The notes: generated by a model not told the origin, from the letters alone. 64,000 nucleotides of DNA from Mycocentrospora acerina (GCA_022701365.1 JAKUHH010000201.1:434001-498000); one strand, 5' to 3'; shown: positions 46,766-59,025, counted from the stretch's first letter. Program-made: numbers and translations.

Positions 46766-47111
46766 ATGAAGTTCCTCGCCTGTCTGTCTGTCCTTTATTT
46801 CGCGACTGGCTCTTTCGCGTATTATGTGAGTCTCTCACCCATATGTCCTTCCATGTTTCCACTGCAACTTCTCGAATGAATTTGTAAAAACTGGTACTAA
46901 CTCTCAATAGAACTGCAACCTTCCTGTTGGAGGCGCTTTTGGCACATGCATTGGAAATAATGGTGATCGTGGATACTATGCTTGTCCTTCTGTACGTGAA
47001 TCACTCCCCGCCGAAGAGATTGATTAGGAGAGGCTAATTCTGGTAGACCCACCCATGCAGGGTTCAAGGAAATGGATGTTCTCCCCAAGGATCTGGGATT
47101 GCAAACTGTAG
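46766..47111 (+). CDS. Small secreted Cys-containing protein (candidate effector)
   Basis: Proposed exons 46766-46825, 46911-46991 and 47061-47111 give 63 residues. Exon 1 is a signal peptide (MKFLACLSVLYFATGSFAYY). The mature part begins NCNLPVGGAFGTCIGNNGDR and has four Cys in the phase-consistent model, enough for two disulfides. Intron 1 has an ideal TACTAAC-like branch point just before its acceptor. Intron 2 (GTACGT donor) is less sure: without it the frame ends at a TAG near 47,026 instead. The reading of exon 3 is also uncertain; another frame there is Cys-containing (GCSPQGSGIANCS) but would need a different splice phase. A TATA box and a CT-rich leader support expression. No family is recognised. 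Confidence 0.65.
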
Positions 47112-47736
47112 TTGAGAAACTCAGAAGAGATTAATTAGGCAAAGCATCTAAATTGATAGAAAGAACAAGATGGATGGTAGAATATGAAAATCAAATAACA
47201 GTACATCTAAATTCATTGAAGCAGGCTATTGTTTAGTTACATTCCTTACCTTTCGTTTGGTAAATTTGTATTGTCTTACTCTTCCTACCTCCGTTGCTGT
47301 CTAGTCGGAGATGCATTGAACTTGGCCTGAAGATCCAAACATATCGTATTTGTCAGTTTTCGCGTAAAAGGAGTGACTTTTTGAACAGCGATGTTAGAGA
47401 GACGAAATGAGTTGAACCGTTCGAAAGTAGTTTTTTGAGACTCTTTGCAATAATTATCTGATTGATTACTTCAATATCGAACGAACATTTTTCAAAGTAA
47501 AACTCACTATAAATGACGAAGATACTTGCTACTTTGACTTCAAAGTAATAAATTATTGAACTTACTCATTCAAATGTTGTGTACTATTAAGACACGAACA
47601 AGCAGTATAGGTCCTGCTGTAGATATAAGCTATTTAGACGTTGATCACTTCGAATTAGCTTCAGAGACAAATGCATTTTTGCACAAATTTCATCAAAGGT
47701 TCAATTTGATGTATCTAAATGGCTACGACATGATGA
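47112..47736. other. Intergenic
   Basis: AT-rich flanks between the small secreted protein gene and the 3' end of the PRISE-type gene. No supported coding sequence. Confidence 0.45.
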
Positions 47737-49083
47737 TCAGACTAGTGGTTGAGCAGAATCGACACTGACAGGAGGTAGCAATCCCATGCTGGCCATCTCT
47801 TTCGCAGATTCAAAGGCAGCCTCAATCGTGTCAACGAAGCCGGTCCACCCTTGCAGTCGAGCCTTGTTCATGCTCACAGTCGCTACCATCGAGAAAAAAA
47901 TGTCCAGCAGTTGGAAACTATCCTTGACAATATCTTCCTGGAAGGGGTCATTTGTGATTGTCCCTCCGGAGGCTTCCATGATCTCTTTCCAAGCATCCCT
48001 GTTGCGTTTTTCTTGCGCCCAGTCTAGCACCTTGAAGCTAGAGCTTGTCAAGATTGGGGGACCGTAACCAAGAGGACTTTCTTTCCCTCCTTTGAGCTCA
48101 GCAGTCTCAAATTTCGATGGATCTTCTGGGGGACCAACAGCACCTTTTTCATTGCCGTACCAGCGTGCAAGTTCAGCGAAGAGTCTTTGAAACGTCAACC
48201 CATTGGAATCAATTGAATTGTATGCTTGGTTTTTACACCCATCATTCAACACAGCCCATTCACTCAAATAGCCTGTCAGACGGGCTGTCGATACTGGAGT
48301 CGGGCCTTGCCAAGTGGTCCAATCTCCAGGGAAATAGAGCGGCTCTTTCTTGTGCGCTTGTACCGCAGCATAGACACAATAAAGGTACAGTCCGTTAATT
48401 TGAGCATTGAAAGCTGTGCCAAGCACGCCGCAAGGACGAACGACATTCCACGAAGTTTGGGGGTGTCGTTTGCAATACTCGAAAAGACTTTCCTCCTGTG
48501 CGTAGTAGAAGTTGGGATCCAGATGTCGCGGCTGGGGATCGGACTCAACGCAAGGTTGCGGTACCCTGCCGATTTGTACTCCATAATGCTTTCCTCCAGT
48601 CTGTAAAAGAATTCTTTTAGGTGTCACTTCCGCGATTTCTAGTGCTTCTAAGAAAGATGAGAATAATTTCTCGTTTACTTCCGCCATCTTGTTGACATTT
48701 GACCACACCTTTTCGTCGGGGTCCGTCTTTGGCTGCATGTACGCGTAGAAAAACACGTAAGTTTCAAGCTCTTTAATTTGGCTCAACGATTTGGCAATCT
48801 CCTCTGGTTCACTGCTGAAGTCAACGGGCAAGTGATGGATGCGTGACTGTTTTTCAGGTGACAGCAGATCCATCAATTCTTTATTCGGAGAGCTACGCGA
48901 AATGGCGTAAATTTTGGTCCATCGGTCCGGAGAATCAAGCAAGCTGCGGATTGTGTTCCAACCAGATATTCCAGTGGCACCTGGTACAATTGCTGTGAGT
49001 CCGCTGACTGTAGGAAAGGTGGGCAAATTGCGATAAAGACCGGACTGTTGCACTGTAAAACTGTCGTCATTTCGGGGTAACAT
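47737..49083 (-). CDS. PRISE-type NAD(P)-dependent reductase (progesterone 5-beta-reductase/iridoid synthase-like)
   Basis: Intronless gene of 448 residues. The dinucleotide-binding motif GATGISGWNTIR lies near residue 37, preceded by a beta strand (GLTAIVP). ISRSSP at the end of the second strand suggests NADP binding. Family-typical segments are YVFFYAYMQPKTDPDE, ILLQTGGKHYGVQIG and WNVVRPCGVLG. Family members reduce enone substrates and are found in fungal secondary-metabolite clusters (SirQ-like). The frame has an earlier ATG at 49,164, but a TATAAAA at 49,179-49,173 puts the likely transcription start after it, so I prefer the ATG at 49,083 (MLPRNDDSF). Confidence 0.88.
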   Translation of the reverse strand: MLPRNDDSFTVQQSGLYRNLPTFPTVSGLTAIVPGATGISGWNTIRSLLDSPDRWTKIYAISRSSPNKELMDLLSPEKQSRIHHLPVDFSSEPEEIAKSLSQIKELETYVFFYAYMQPKTDPDEKVWSNVNKMAEVNEKLFSSFLEALEIAEVTPKRILLQTGGKHYGVQIGRVPQPCVESDPQPRHLDPNFYYAQEESLFEYCKRHPQTSWNVVRPCGVLGTAFNAQINGLYLYCVYAAVQAHKKEPLYFPGDWTTWQGPTPVSTARLTGYLSEWAVLNDGCKNQAYNSIDSNGLTFQRLFAELARWYGNEKGAVGPPEDPSKFETAELKGGKESPLGYGPPILTSSSFKVLDWAQEKRNRDAWKEIMEASGGTITNDPFQEDIVKDSFQLLDIFFSMVATVSMNKARLQGWTGFVDTIEAAFESAKEMASMGLLPPVSVDSAQPLV

Positions 49084-49172
49084 GATGGCGCACGTCGAAA
49101 GAATTTGAATCAATTGATAAGAGAGAAGAAGCTGATGATTGTATTGATGGAAGGTCTTGAGCATTTTGAGGC

Positions 49173-49179
49173 TTTTATA
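49173..49179 (-). promoter_or_regulatory. TATA box of the PRISE-type gene
   Basis: TATAAAA on the minus strand, 90 bases upstream of the chosen ATG and only 9 bases upstream of the first in-frame ATG. Confidence 0.6.
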
Positions 49180-52100
49180 CTGTGACCACCCTTGTCTAGG
49201 TTCTTATGCATGAAGCAGTCTGACGTTGACGCCAAGATTCCCAATGTAACACTACTATGCTCAACTTCGAACGTTGACTAGAGAGTCCCCGTTTTTTATC
49301 AGTCTAGGCCGAGAAGTCTTGTTGTATGCATGTATGCGGAAACATGACGTCGTGGGCTGCGAGATCATGGAGTCATGAATAAATTAAGCGACTTGCACTT
49401 TGTCCATGTGCATTATGCTCAAACTAACCTGAATTTTTCTTCTCCAAACTTAATGTTCGGAGTCAACTTAGATTAGGAGCATTACCATCTCTCCTCACAT
49501 TCGCTAACACATATCTACAAGCATTATAACGTGTCGCCCCAGCTAGCGAAAATCGAGGATATGAACTTTAAATACAAATGGTAGTAAAATTTCTGATTTT
49601 GCAGTGGGTAAATATTACAAGAGCGATCTCATTCTGCCATTCAGCTATAAATTGTATCATATTTTTACTGAAATTCGGCCCAGATTCTTTGAAAACTCTA
49701 ATGTTTTCGTCTCCCATCTTCACTCCTTGCCATTCAATAGCTTGATGATCTCTCATGTCTGAGTGGGACAGAAAAATGAATCAAAAGATAATCGTGCACG
49801 TCATTCGTTCTTTCGGAGCTCCGTAGATAACTGACTTCAACACTTTAGTCTGTGGTGTGAAACTTGGAACAGAGCACTGCTTGATCTTGGCTTCGCTATA
49901 CTCTTTCACTGAGATCGTCCCGAATACAGCTTTATTCTACGTACTGGCTATCGAATTTAAAGGCGGTCATAAGAGGCCAGTTGGCTGTCCTTTGCTACTG
50001 GTTTTGGTTGGAGCCGATTGCCAATTAGAAAAAGAAAGCTGAAATTTGCTGTTTAGACAAATTTAATCAACTTTACTAATTATCAAGATACTATTAATCT
50101 AATTTCATCGAAGATTTTTATGGTTGAGTCATTCATAATCTTTCGAATCAGATTCGTTCGTACCCACAAAACGGTGACACATTACTAGAAGAACCCCAAC
50201 ATTAAGCCGGAGAATTTGACGAATGTTGTAGTAGGCTAAAGAAATTGGCTAAAGCAAATTTTGCTGTCCGTGTTTAGATTCATAGCGCAACCAGGTCAAT
50301 GGTCTAAGTAGATGCATACATAATTAAAGTAGGTCACATCTGGAAAAAACACAGGTCAAAAATGTAGATTACTGATTTGCGCATCATTACCAGTTTTAGA
50401 TATATGTGAGCTCCACAGTACATGGCACTCGGTTCGCCCAAGCATATTCGACTCTGTCTGTGCCTCGTGTAATATTGCAGACTGCGATTGAGTACAGCAG
50501 TACGGTCCGATAAAGACACAGATGATGCAAAATAGTTTCAGGTAGATGCATCAAGAATGGTCCCCATGATTTTTCATTCTCCACTACATACTATAGATCA
50601 CTTGGCTTTTAGTCGGGAGTTCCCTTTTAGCGCTGCGTCACAAGCCACCTAGTATATGATGTGGAGATGGCGCTCATTAGTAAACACCCACAGTATATCG
50701 TTTAGGGACACACGCCAGTTCTATTTATCGGAAATCGACCCTTTTTTTCTAGTTGTTAAGACAGTTTATTCGAGAATGCGAAGTATTTCGCCAGTTGAAG
50801 ATGAAGATAGGCTTCGGACTTTGACTTTCAATTACAAGCATTTTCGCCACTATCTATCTGGCATTCTTGCCTCTGGAATGTTCCATATGAATTGACAAGA
50901 CCCGGATAGAACACATGTCCCTATTTGTAAGGTCCGCAAGGGTTTTCCGGATTCCCGTACAGCCGTAACCGTGAGGTCGGTAGTTGCTAGGTAAAACAAC
51001 GTTTCAAGTATAATGGAGGACATATAACCACTTTGGTCATGACTACGTTTTTAGTCGATTTGACTCCAACCGGCAGGGTGCTGAACAGTACCAAGTGCCA
51101 CTGCACTTTTTACCTTGTTCATTTATCAGTTTCGCCATTCGAGTGCATTCTCCAACTATCTCCTACACGTTCTTAAAGGCTAACAGAGGATCCGCATTAT
51201 TTGTAAGTATAATAGCCATCAGCTCTTTGTATCAACCTAAATATGAGATTGAAGACACGATGAATGGAAAAAATTGCTGTAACATTTCATGCTAACAGGG
51301 CAGTGACTACAGAACATGTGAACACCAAAAGCTTGCGTTTTGTCAAACATAAGAATATGAAAACCATCTACGTGAATTTGCATTTTCATCGCTTGACTTT
51401 TCTTCTTTTTAAAGCTCGAATGTCAATTCTGAAATCAACTCAAAATCGCTCTCGAGTCCCCAAACCTTTCTTCTTGTACACCGCCTGGAAAGGGGTGTAC
51501 TAGACAAGTACGCTAACAACTTGCTTCCCACCAAATAGGCATACTAGACCGGTCAAATCAGTGTACTAGTTCACTAATGAAGAGTGATGACGTGTTTTAT
51601 GCATGCAAGAAAAGGTAGCAAAATCCTCGAGCATGCAGGCTCCTTTAGATTCATGTTGCGGACTGATCATTCGCATTCGATTACTGATCTTGGCAGGACT
51701 AGCATTTCACTTTCACAGGTTTCAATCTCGCGTCACCTTTGTGTCTCGACAATTTTTAGCGTTAAGAGTATGGCCATTTCTTATTGAACGTATTACTGTT
51801 TATGGATTCAGGAAAGGATCAAGAAAAAAAATTAGAATCGTTTTGCATACCTGATACAACTTAAGGCAATTTTCCTCGAAGTATTCGTCAAGGGCGATGC
51901 TTCATCGATCGATAGATTGGCAAATAATTGCGTTTTGCTCTATAAACTCTGTTCTTCCCTCAATGACAAGATTTGGTACTGGTTGAGTGATTTCAGACAT
52001 CAATGCTATTGTTGTAAAACATAACATAAGCCATACTAGGGCTTCACAAATATGCTAAATATCAGGCTTCAACATTTTTTTCATCAGTATTTACAGTAGT

Positions 52101-52630
52101 TGCAATTGTTCTGGGGCATTTTCTGTTCCGCTTCGGTAGTAGACCCAACTCGGCAGTGAACCCAACCTGGCATTAGACCCAACTCGGTAATAGATCCAAC
52201 TCGGCAGTGAACCCAACTCAGTAGTGAACCTAACTCAGCAAGAGCCTATCCCGGCAAAGTCTCTTCAGATGGACGTGACATGCCGAAGCTACAGTGGTTT
52301 TATATGAGCCTAGGTGTATACAAAGCTTGCATACGTGGAAACACTGATCACGTTGAACTGACTCGAGCTGATGGCTGTGTGTGTGCTTACCAAGACGTAG
52401 AAACTGTGGTAATCAATGAGTTTAGGACTAGTCTATTTTAGTCCTACTTGAAATTACTTCGATGACAAATTTTACCATGACTATTGGAAGGACCAGAAAG
52501 ATCCTCGACTCTAGGTTGTGGCAGTTCCGAACGATCCATACAAAATTTCACTCAATCAATTCAATTAGTCAATTCGCTTTGATCACAGCATGACCCATCT
52601 ATGCACAGATCTCTTTTGAGCTAGAAAAAG
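49180..52630. other. 3.4 kb gene-poor stretch with a 17-base minisatellite
   Basis: AT-rich, with only short frames of under 85 codons and no recognisable domains on either strand. The minisatellite at 52,138-52,239 is the one clear structure. Confidence 0.45.
52138..52239. repeat. Minisatellite, 17-base unit, six copies
   Basis: Six units of a 17-base sequence with consensus AGTGAACCCAACTCGGC, varying at several positions, plus a degenerate seventh. It ends about 440 bases upstream of the lactonase-like gene. Confidence 0.9.
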
Positions 52631-52637
52631 TATAAAA
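52631..52637 (+). promoter_or_regulatory. TATA box of the lactonase-like gene
   Basis: TATAAAA, 46 bases before the ATG at 52,683. Confidence 0.6.
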
Positions 52638-52682
52638 GTGTAAATTTCATCGGTTAGGAAGACGTAATCCACCTTGTTCACA

Positions 52683-54011
52683 ATGTTTTTTAGCCTGGCC
52701 ATTTTTTTCTGCCTTTTCTCAATTAATGATGCAGAAGCTTTAACACGTTCTTGCGGAGGCCTCGAAAAATACTCTGTGGTCTGTGTTAACAATCATGCCG
52801 CAGTCCTTAGTCTCCCATTCTCTCGTAACGATGGGGATACGGCGAGCATGGCAGACTTCGCCGATACCAACACAACCAGTGATTCGTTCCAGGCTATTCG
52901 AAACGCTAGTTTCATCGCTTATGACTCTCGGGCTCTCGAAATACTTGGAACAACGCCAACCGTGGAGTTTGTCTTTCAAGCTGCTTCTGACAAGATTCTT
53001 GAAGCACCAGTGTATGTGCCTGAATTGAACGCCATAATATTCTCTGTTTTCAGTCCCGATACCTACGTGCAGTCAATTATTTACCTCAACGATACGACTC
53101 CAACGCTTGATACCTTTTCTCCCTCCCCACCTGTCTGGGGGATAAACGGAGGTCGTTACTACAATGGTAAAGTCTACTGGGCAGTGGCAGGAGATGGGAC
53201 ATTTTCAGGTCCTAACAACGAAACAATTGAACAAGTACCCGGAATTTATACTTTCGACCCAACTACCTTTAAAAGTGAACCTCTTCTAAACAACTACTAT
53301 GGTGCCAAATTCAACAGCCCAGATGACCTTGTCATTGATGGTAGAGGAGACATTTTCTTCACTGATCCTTGTAAGGACTCTTCATTCATCGCTGCACACT
53401 TCATACTAACGATTCCTGGAAGGGTTCGGTTGGGCTGTAGGATTCTCCAAAAATCCAGTTATGCATACCGCAACTTGGCGCTTCCGCCCTTCAACGGGGA
53501 GCACTACCGTTGTTGACAACACTCTCGATCAGCCGAATGGTATTGGCATCTCCCCAGATGGCTCTACTCTATACGTGACTGATTCCGGGGTTACTATCGT
53601 TGCTGGAGCATTTTCCGGAATACTTTTCAACACTACTAACGAACATTGCACATACGGCTTCTCGTTGAACAATTCACCTGCAGGTAGCTGGCTCAGTGAT
53701 AAGCGTCCAATCTGGTGTACACAATCAATTGCCCATGACGGTTTCCATGTAGCTTCAAATGGCTATTTGGTCGGAGCATCTGGCACAGGGTGAGCTTTGA
53801 AGTCGAGCGTCACGGGTATGCCACAGCTAACAGCATTAGTGTTGATGTTTTAAGCGAAGCCGGAGAACTTCTTTTGAGGATCGAAACGAATCACACAGTC
53901 AACAATGCTCAGTTCGCTGGCGCTGATCTGGATGAACTCTGGCTATTCGGAAGTGGAGGAATTTCCAAAGTAAACTGGAAGTTACAGGGGCTTGCCAATG
54001 CAAGAAGTTAG
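52683..54011 (+). CDS. Secreted SMP-30/gluconolactonase-like protein
   Basis: Exons 52683-53370, 53423-53789 and 53840-54011 encode 408 residues. A hydrophobic N-terminus (MFFSLAIFFCLFSINDAEA) looks like a signal peptide. The rest is a six-bladed propeller of the SMP-30/Gluconolactonase/LRE type. Typical strands include EAPVYVPELNAIIFSV, NSPDDLVIDGRGDIFFTDP and QPNGIGISPDGSTLYVTDSG, which hold the Glu, Asn and Asp that bind the metal ion in this family. Family members open lactone rings. Both introns have CTAAC branch points. N-glycosylation sites (NTT, NAS, NDT) fit secretion. The open frame would end early if the introns were not removed. Confidence 0.9.
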
Positions 54012-56599
54012 GTAGACCTCATGAAGTATCTCTTGCGGTCTGATCTTTCACTCTGTTTCTAGCCCTGTTGAGGAAATTTTAGGGTCTCAAGAATTTCGTC
54101 CGGTGATGAATGATTGTTGCCTTCTGAGAAAGAAAAAGGTCCATGCGGCAGTGTTTATATCTATTTCTCAAAAGGACTATCATTTCAGTCTGTGTGGCAA
54201 CATACTACAGATCATTTTGAAAAAAAAATCACATTCCAATCTTCTGTGGTTAGGCATTCTTTGGTAATAAATTGGTGATTGGATGCTCGTGAGGTGGATT
54301 GTGTGAAGAAACAAATGGAAGAGGAACTTATAACTAGATAAGTGAGGATACTGATAGCGTAGTCTGTGAAGATAAAATCTAGTCATTGAAAAATTTCAGA
54401 CAACAACTCGTATAGAAAAGTCTTTAATCGATCTTGATTTCCACCTCAACCCTTGTATTTTTTGGGAAAGCCGAGAATCTGCCAGGTGAGGCCTCAAAGC
54501 GGTAGTTTAATGGTATTGTTTCAGTTGTTGCCCTGTTCGGGGCCCTTAGATGGACCAACAGCAACTGCTTGGAGCACGACCACTAGTACCCTACTTCCTA
54601 AAGTGCAAGTTAAAGTGGAAGACCGAAAATGTGTCAGGAACTTAGCCGAGCTTCGAAATTATGCCAATCTATATGCACGAATAATTTTTGAATATCCTCA
54701 AATTGGTTACTGACGTTAACTCCCCGTCTTAGCTTGTACTGTCCAAGAATCTACTGAAGTTCTAGATTATACTCTCCAAAAGATTTTCTCAACTCACAAT
54801 TTAGACTGTGCCAAAATTCACTTAACTTTGTAGATTGACGCGTTCTCGAATTCAGCAATAGTTCCTTTTATCAGTTCGGTTTTTAAGCAATGCCCTAATT
54901 TTGATATTTGAATTGCGGCTACAATGTTTACGATTAACTTACACACCCATTTGAAAAGCAAGACTAGATCATAGGAGAGGAACAGAAAACAATCTAAGGA
55001 AGAGAAATGACACGAGAATAAATATAAAGGAAGAGCTAAGATATCAGAATGAAAAGTGCCTAATAGTTGTTAGGCAAGCTTGCACATAACCTAGTAATAG
55101 ATCTCTAGAGAATGTTAATGTTCCGACAAGATATCAATGAAGAAGACACACATTGTATTCTGGGAGTTAAATAACAGAATGCATAGCAAATCTTAGGAAA
55201 AAACTAATCTCTCCATTTATGAAGAAAAAACGGTATTTGCTCGGAGTACTCACTTCAGTTCAGTTTCTCCAAGTCCCATCATGACTCCACAGCTGAGTCA
55301 AGATCATTCTTTCTTGTAAAGCTATGACTAGAGATTAATCTTCCCCGCCTGATTTGCAAAGTCCTAAAGGGCAAAAAGAGTACTAGGGAACCTCAAGATT
55401 ATTCTCTTACTGCACTAGTGTGGTTAACGGTCCTACATGGAATTATGGTTTATGTGAGACGTACATATTGTTCTTTTCCTGAGAGCGTTTCAGGAAAACT
55501 CCTCTAATTTATTGATGTCTGCGCGTTCATAGCAAATCGATGGCTCATCCTTACATCATTTTTTTCGTTGTTCTGCTTGCTCTCCTCTGACAGACATATA
55601 ATGAAAAACTTACACTACCAAGTAGTTTAGCAAATGAGTAGTCACACGTCTTCTCAACTACGATTTAATTCAGGTCCTCAACCCCAAGAGCTTATCTAAT
55701 AATTTCCGCAAGACTCTTGAACATCACTAGCATGGAATCGTATCAGTTCTAATCTGGACGCTTTTCTGGTTGCACATCACAACATACTCTGTTACAGTGG
55801 AGTAATTTTCGGGACACAGCTATATCCCACTGTACCATGTAAGCCAGAAAGTAAGCAATAATGTATCAACTGATGCATCAACAGGTAGAAAAGTAAATTT
55901 TCTCTATATAGATAGCCTTCTAGACTGCGGATCTAAGGCCTTGATTATACACTAGGATATTCATAGCATCACTTGACTAAGCTTTAATACGTATCATGTC
56001 GTTATATCTCTACATAAACACCTAATCTCAATTTACATAGCATTGTCGCATATTTTAGACTCGAAAATTTGCTAGCTTGAAGAAGCTACGAACACACACA
56101 TTATGAACTCCATTGCGCCGAGATACAAAAAAACTGAGTATTTGGTGAAACCATAAGTATCCGCGTTGGTCGCCATTGTCAGGAAGTGGTTCAACCTGAG
56201 GATGTGTACTGTTCTATTCCAGGATCTATCAGATGATCGATCATAGTACCTTTTTGGCTTGCATGGCACACTGGAATAGAGTTGTGTCCTGACAGCCATG
56301 AAGGCGCCACATGCTGATTAGTTGCGGCATTAGCCGATGACTCAGCACGCACTTTCGTCCTCTATATTGTAGGTAGTATGCACGTAGTATGCACGTAGTA
56401 TGCACGTAGTAATAGAATTATAAGTTCTCTACTTTCTCTAGTCTAATCGTATCCACTCCTTTCCTCCTCTCATGAATAAGACATTGACTAAAAGCTACCA
56501 TTTCCTACCACCGCGTCATTCACGCTGCAATAGTGCGATATTTATTATGACATTTGATAACCGAGTGTCTTCCTTCCATGTCCATTGCATAAGTCCATT
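54012..56599. other. 2.6 kb gene-poor, AT-rich stretch
   Basis: No supported coding sequence. An 11-base tandem repeat is at 56,373-56,405. Otherwise plain AT-rich sequence. Confidence 0.45.
56373..56405. repeat. Tandem repeat, 11-base unit, three copies
   Basis: GTAGTATGCAC three times, followed by a partial fourth. Confidence 0.9.
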
Positions 56600-57235
56600 C
56601 TAACCACTGGATGTGATTTCCCATCCAAGATTTTGCATGGAGCACTTCGCTAATTTAGATGGAATTCCATCATAGTCTAGAAATCGGATGATGACCCTTC
56701 TGAGCGAATGAATAGACTTTAGTTGCGCATCCATAAATGGCAATGCTTCTTGAAGGACATCATCTGGTTCTCTAAATAGACCAGAGTTTTTGTAGTGAAC
56801 ATGGGTTTCCAGAATTGATAGATTGCCGCAATTGTCTTGGAGGAGCTTCAAACTCTGCAGACTATAATCCCTAAGCTTGAACTTTCTTGGTTGTTCATCC
56901 CCGCTCTCTGTGACTGGAAAATTTATACAGATATGTGACAACGAAGATGAATTAATAGGCCCGATATGATCTATGAAGGCTCGCAGGAGGTCGACTTGTT
57001 GCTGTGTGATGTCCATGAGATGAAAGTGGTTCATCCCATAGAATACCGCGCTAGCTTCACTGTGTATTTGATGGTTGATGTATAGCAATCCAAGCCATTG
57101 GACAGGTCTTTCGGGCACAAAGGACTCTATACGAGAACCTGGCTCTTGGAAAAGATAGATGGGGTGTGGTAGAACAAGCATACTCTGGTAGATTTTGTTG
57201 CGAATCCCTCTGGGCAAATCAAGAAAGTTGGCCAT
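56600..57235 (-). CDS. F-box/2EXR-like protein of 211 residues
   Basis: Intronless. The N-terminus MANFLDLPRGIRNKIYQSML has the FLDLPxEIRNxIY pattern of fungal F-box-like (2EXR) proteins. GLLYINHQIHSEASAVFYGMNHF then follows, the second signature of this family. The C-terminal two thirds lack obvious repeats. Members may recruit substrates to SCF ubiquitin ligases, but most are uncharacterised. The ATG at 57,235 starts directly at the motif. Confidence 0.8.
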   Translation of the reverse strand: MANFLDLPRGIRNKIYQSMLVLPHPIYLFQEPGSRIESFVPERPVQWLGLLYINHQIHSEASAVFYGMNHFHLMDITQQQVDLLRAFIDHIGPINSSSLSHICINFPVTESGDEQPRKFKLRDYSLQSLKLLQDNCGNLSILETHVHYKNSGLFREPDDVLQEALPFMDAQLKSIHSLRRVIIRFLDYDGIPSKLAKCSMQNLGWEITSSG

Positions 57236-59025
57236 AGCTGAGCCTGCTGTCTACGAGATATGATGGGATATTGTCGAGTTCGGGCAGCCAATTTTTCAGA
57301 AATAGTGAAAGCTCGGTGCTGGCGGCGCAAAAAGCGAATTAATATGAGAAAAAAGTTTCTCGATTATTGTTAGTCAAATAAAGCTGATATCAAACACAAG
57401 GTGCAGGGGCCTGTTAACACGCCTACCAATACGACAATATTCAGCCTACTAATAATTAATTTGGGATAGGCTTCTGACACCACGCTTGCATAGCGTCACT
57501 ATACTAGATTAGCTGTAGCACTTGTGTTTTTTTCAATTAGTATTAGTGTATTTTACTTCCTCCTGTTTAGTTTAACGACTAAGCACGTTCACACCCAATG
57601 TGTCTTACCTCGCTCATAACATCCAGTCGGCAAAGTCTAGTGCTAGCATTATATATACTATACTACACATAGAATAATTGTTTAAATATTCTTGTGCTTG
57701 CCTTTTGGTATAATTGGGGTTGTTGCGTAGTATTAATAGCAAGGGCAGGATGCCTAACCATTAGATTTAACATATGTATTATTTAAATTCTTAATCTCTA
57801 AGATTATTTATAAACATGCAACAAGGTAAGTTTGTAAGATTTAAGCAGTGTCAAATGCATTTTTTTTAAGTTGGGTAGAGTTTTATAACACTTCACAGAC
57901 AAGTTAATTAATAGACTAGATAATTACCTAAATTTTACGTACAGAAAAACTAAAAATCTTCATTTTTACTAACTCTAGGAATAAGTTTTATGTGAATTTA
58001 AGATTTAAGTAAATTATAAAAAAGAATCTTAACATAAATTTTAATAAACTGATTATCTTCTTGTCCTTAACTATAAATATTAGTTCTAAAAAGCTAATTA
58101 GAAAAGTACACTAAAAGTCTTTATTTAAAGAAAATTTTCTTCCTTATTATTAGGCTTAGCATTATAAAGACAAAGATTTAAATAGTTTATTTACTAAGAA
58201 AGTATATTTTTAAAAAAATAAGTTATCTTTGTAAAGATCCTAACGTTTTAAAGCTCCAAATTATTTATTTTTCTTTATAAAACTTCAGTGTCGTATATGC
58301 CTAATACATAACTTGCCTTTAAGGCATTATAGTTAAAACCTGTGTTGTATACTACATTAGCATATTTTTCTATATAATACTGCAAGAAGTAATAATTCAA
58401 ACTATAACACTAATGCTTCAAACTTATATGTAAAGTAATATCGTATAACTGCTAGTGTTTTAAAATACATTTCAAATACAAGTTAGATTAGTAGTGGGGC
58501 GTCCTGGCAGAAACTTTGCTGTATTTAGGATAAGGGGTTTATTAGCTGGCTGATTATCGTTATATTGGGAGGCGCGTGAACAGGTACTTAGGTGGAGCCA
58601 ACAAAGCTGGCATTTGATTCGTCCACGTGTAAGCCACTCGCGCAGATTTGATTCAACTACAGGGGTCAGCGAGAAGGTGCCAGCTTCCGAATTTTCTCCA
58701 GCAACCGTTCCAAGTACCATAGATGCGTGGATAATCGTTAAACCCTACACTTGTTAGTCTTCTAAATGAGATCTCTCGCATAATTACAGTGACAATCTCA
58801 TTAAACCCATATCCTAAGGTTGATTTCCACGATACAGGAGAGGGAATCATGCAGATACGTAGGCGCCCATTACGAGATCTGTCCAATTATACCTGGCGTG
58901 ATGCAGGCACTTTTCTTGGCGGTCACCATGTTGAAAGCACGAGAAAGTAGAGGTACATTTTCGGTCTGTCTCATTAAGGTTCCTAGTCACACAGCTATCC
59001 CAAAAATTCATATTCCTTCATTACA
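57236..59025. other. AT-rich tract followed by the NLR gene promoter
   Basis: Bases 57,400-58,480 are strongly AT-rich with many TTAA and TAAA words and no genes, and look like RIP-decayed repeat sequence. The composition turns normal abruptly near 58,490. No terminal repeats are found at the border. Confidence 0.5.

Noticed and set aside
47556..47768. Weak likeness to exon 2 of the HSPA12-like gene (words near CAAAGGTTCAATTTGATG)
   Set aside because: The similar stretch is only about 40 bases with several gaps, and the neighbouring sequence does not align.
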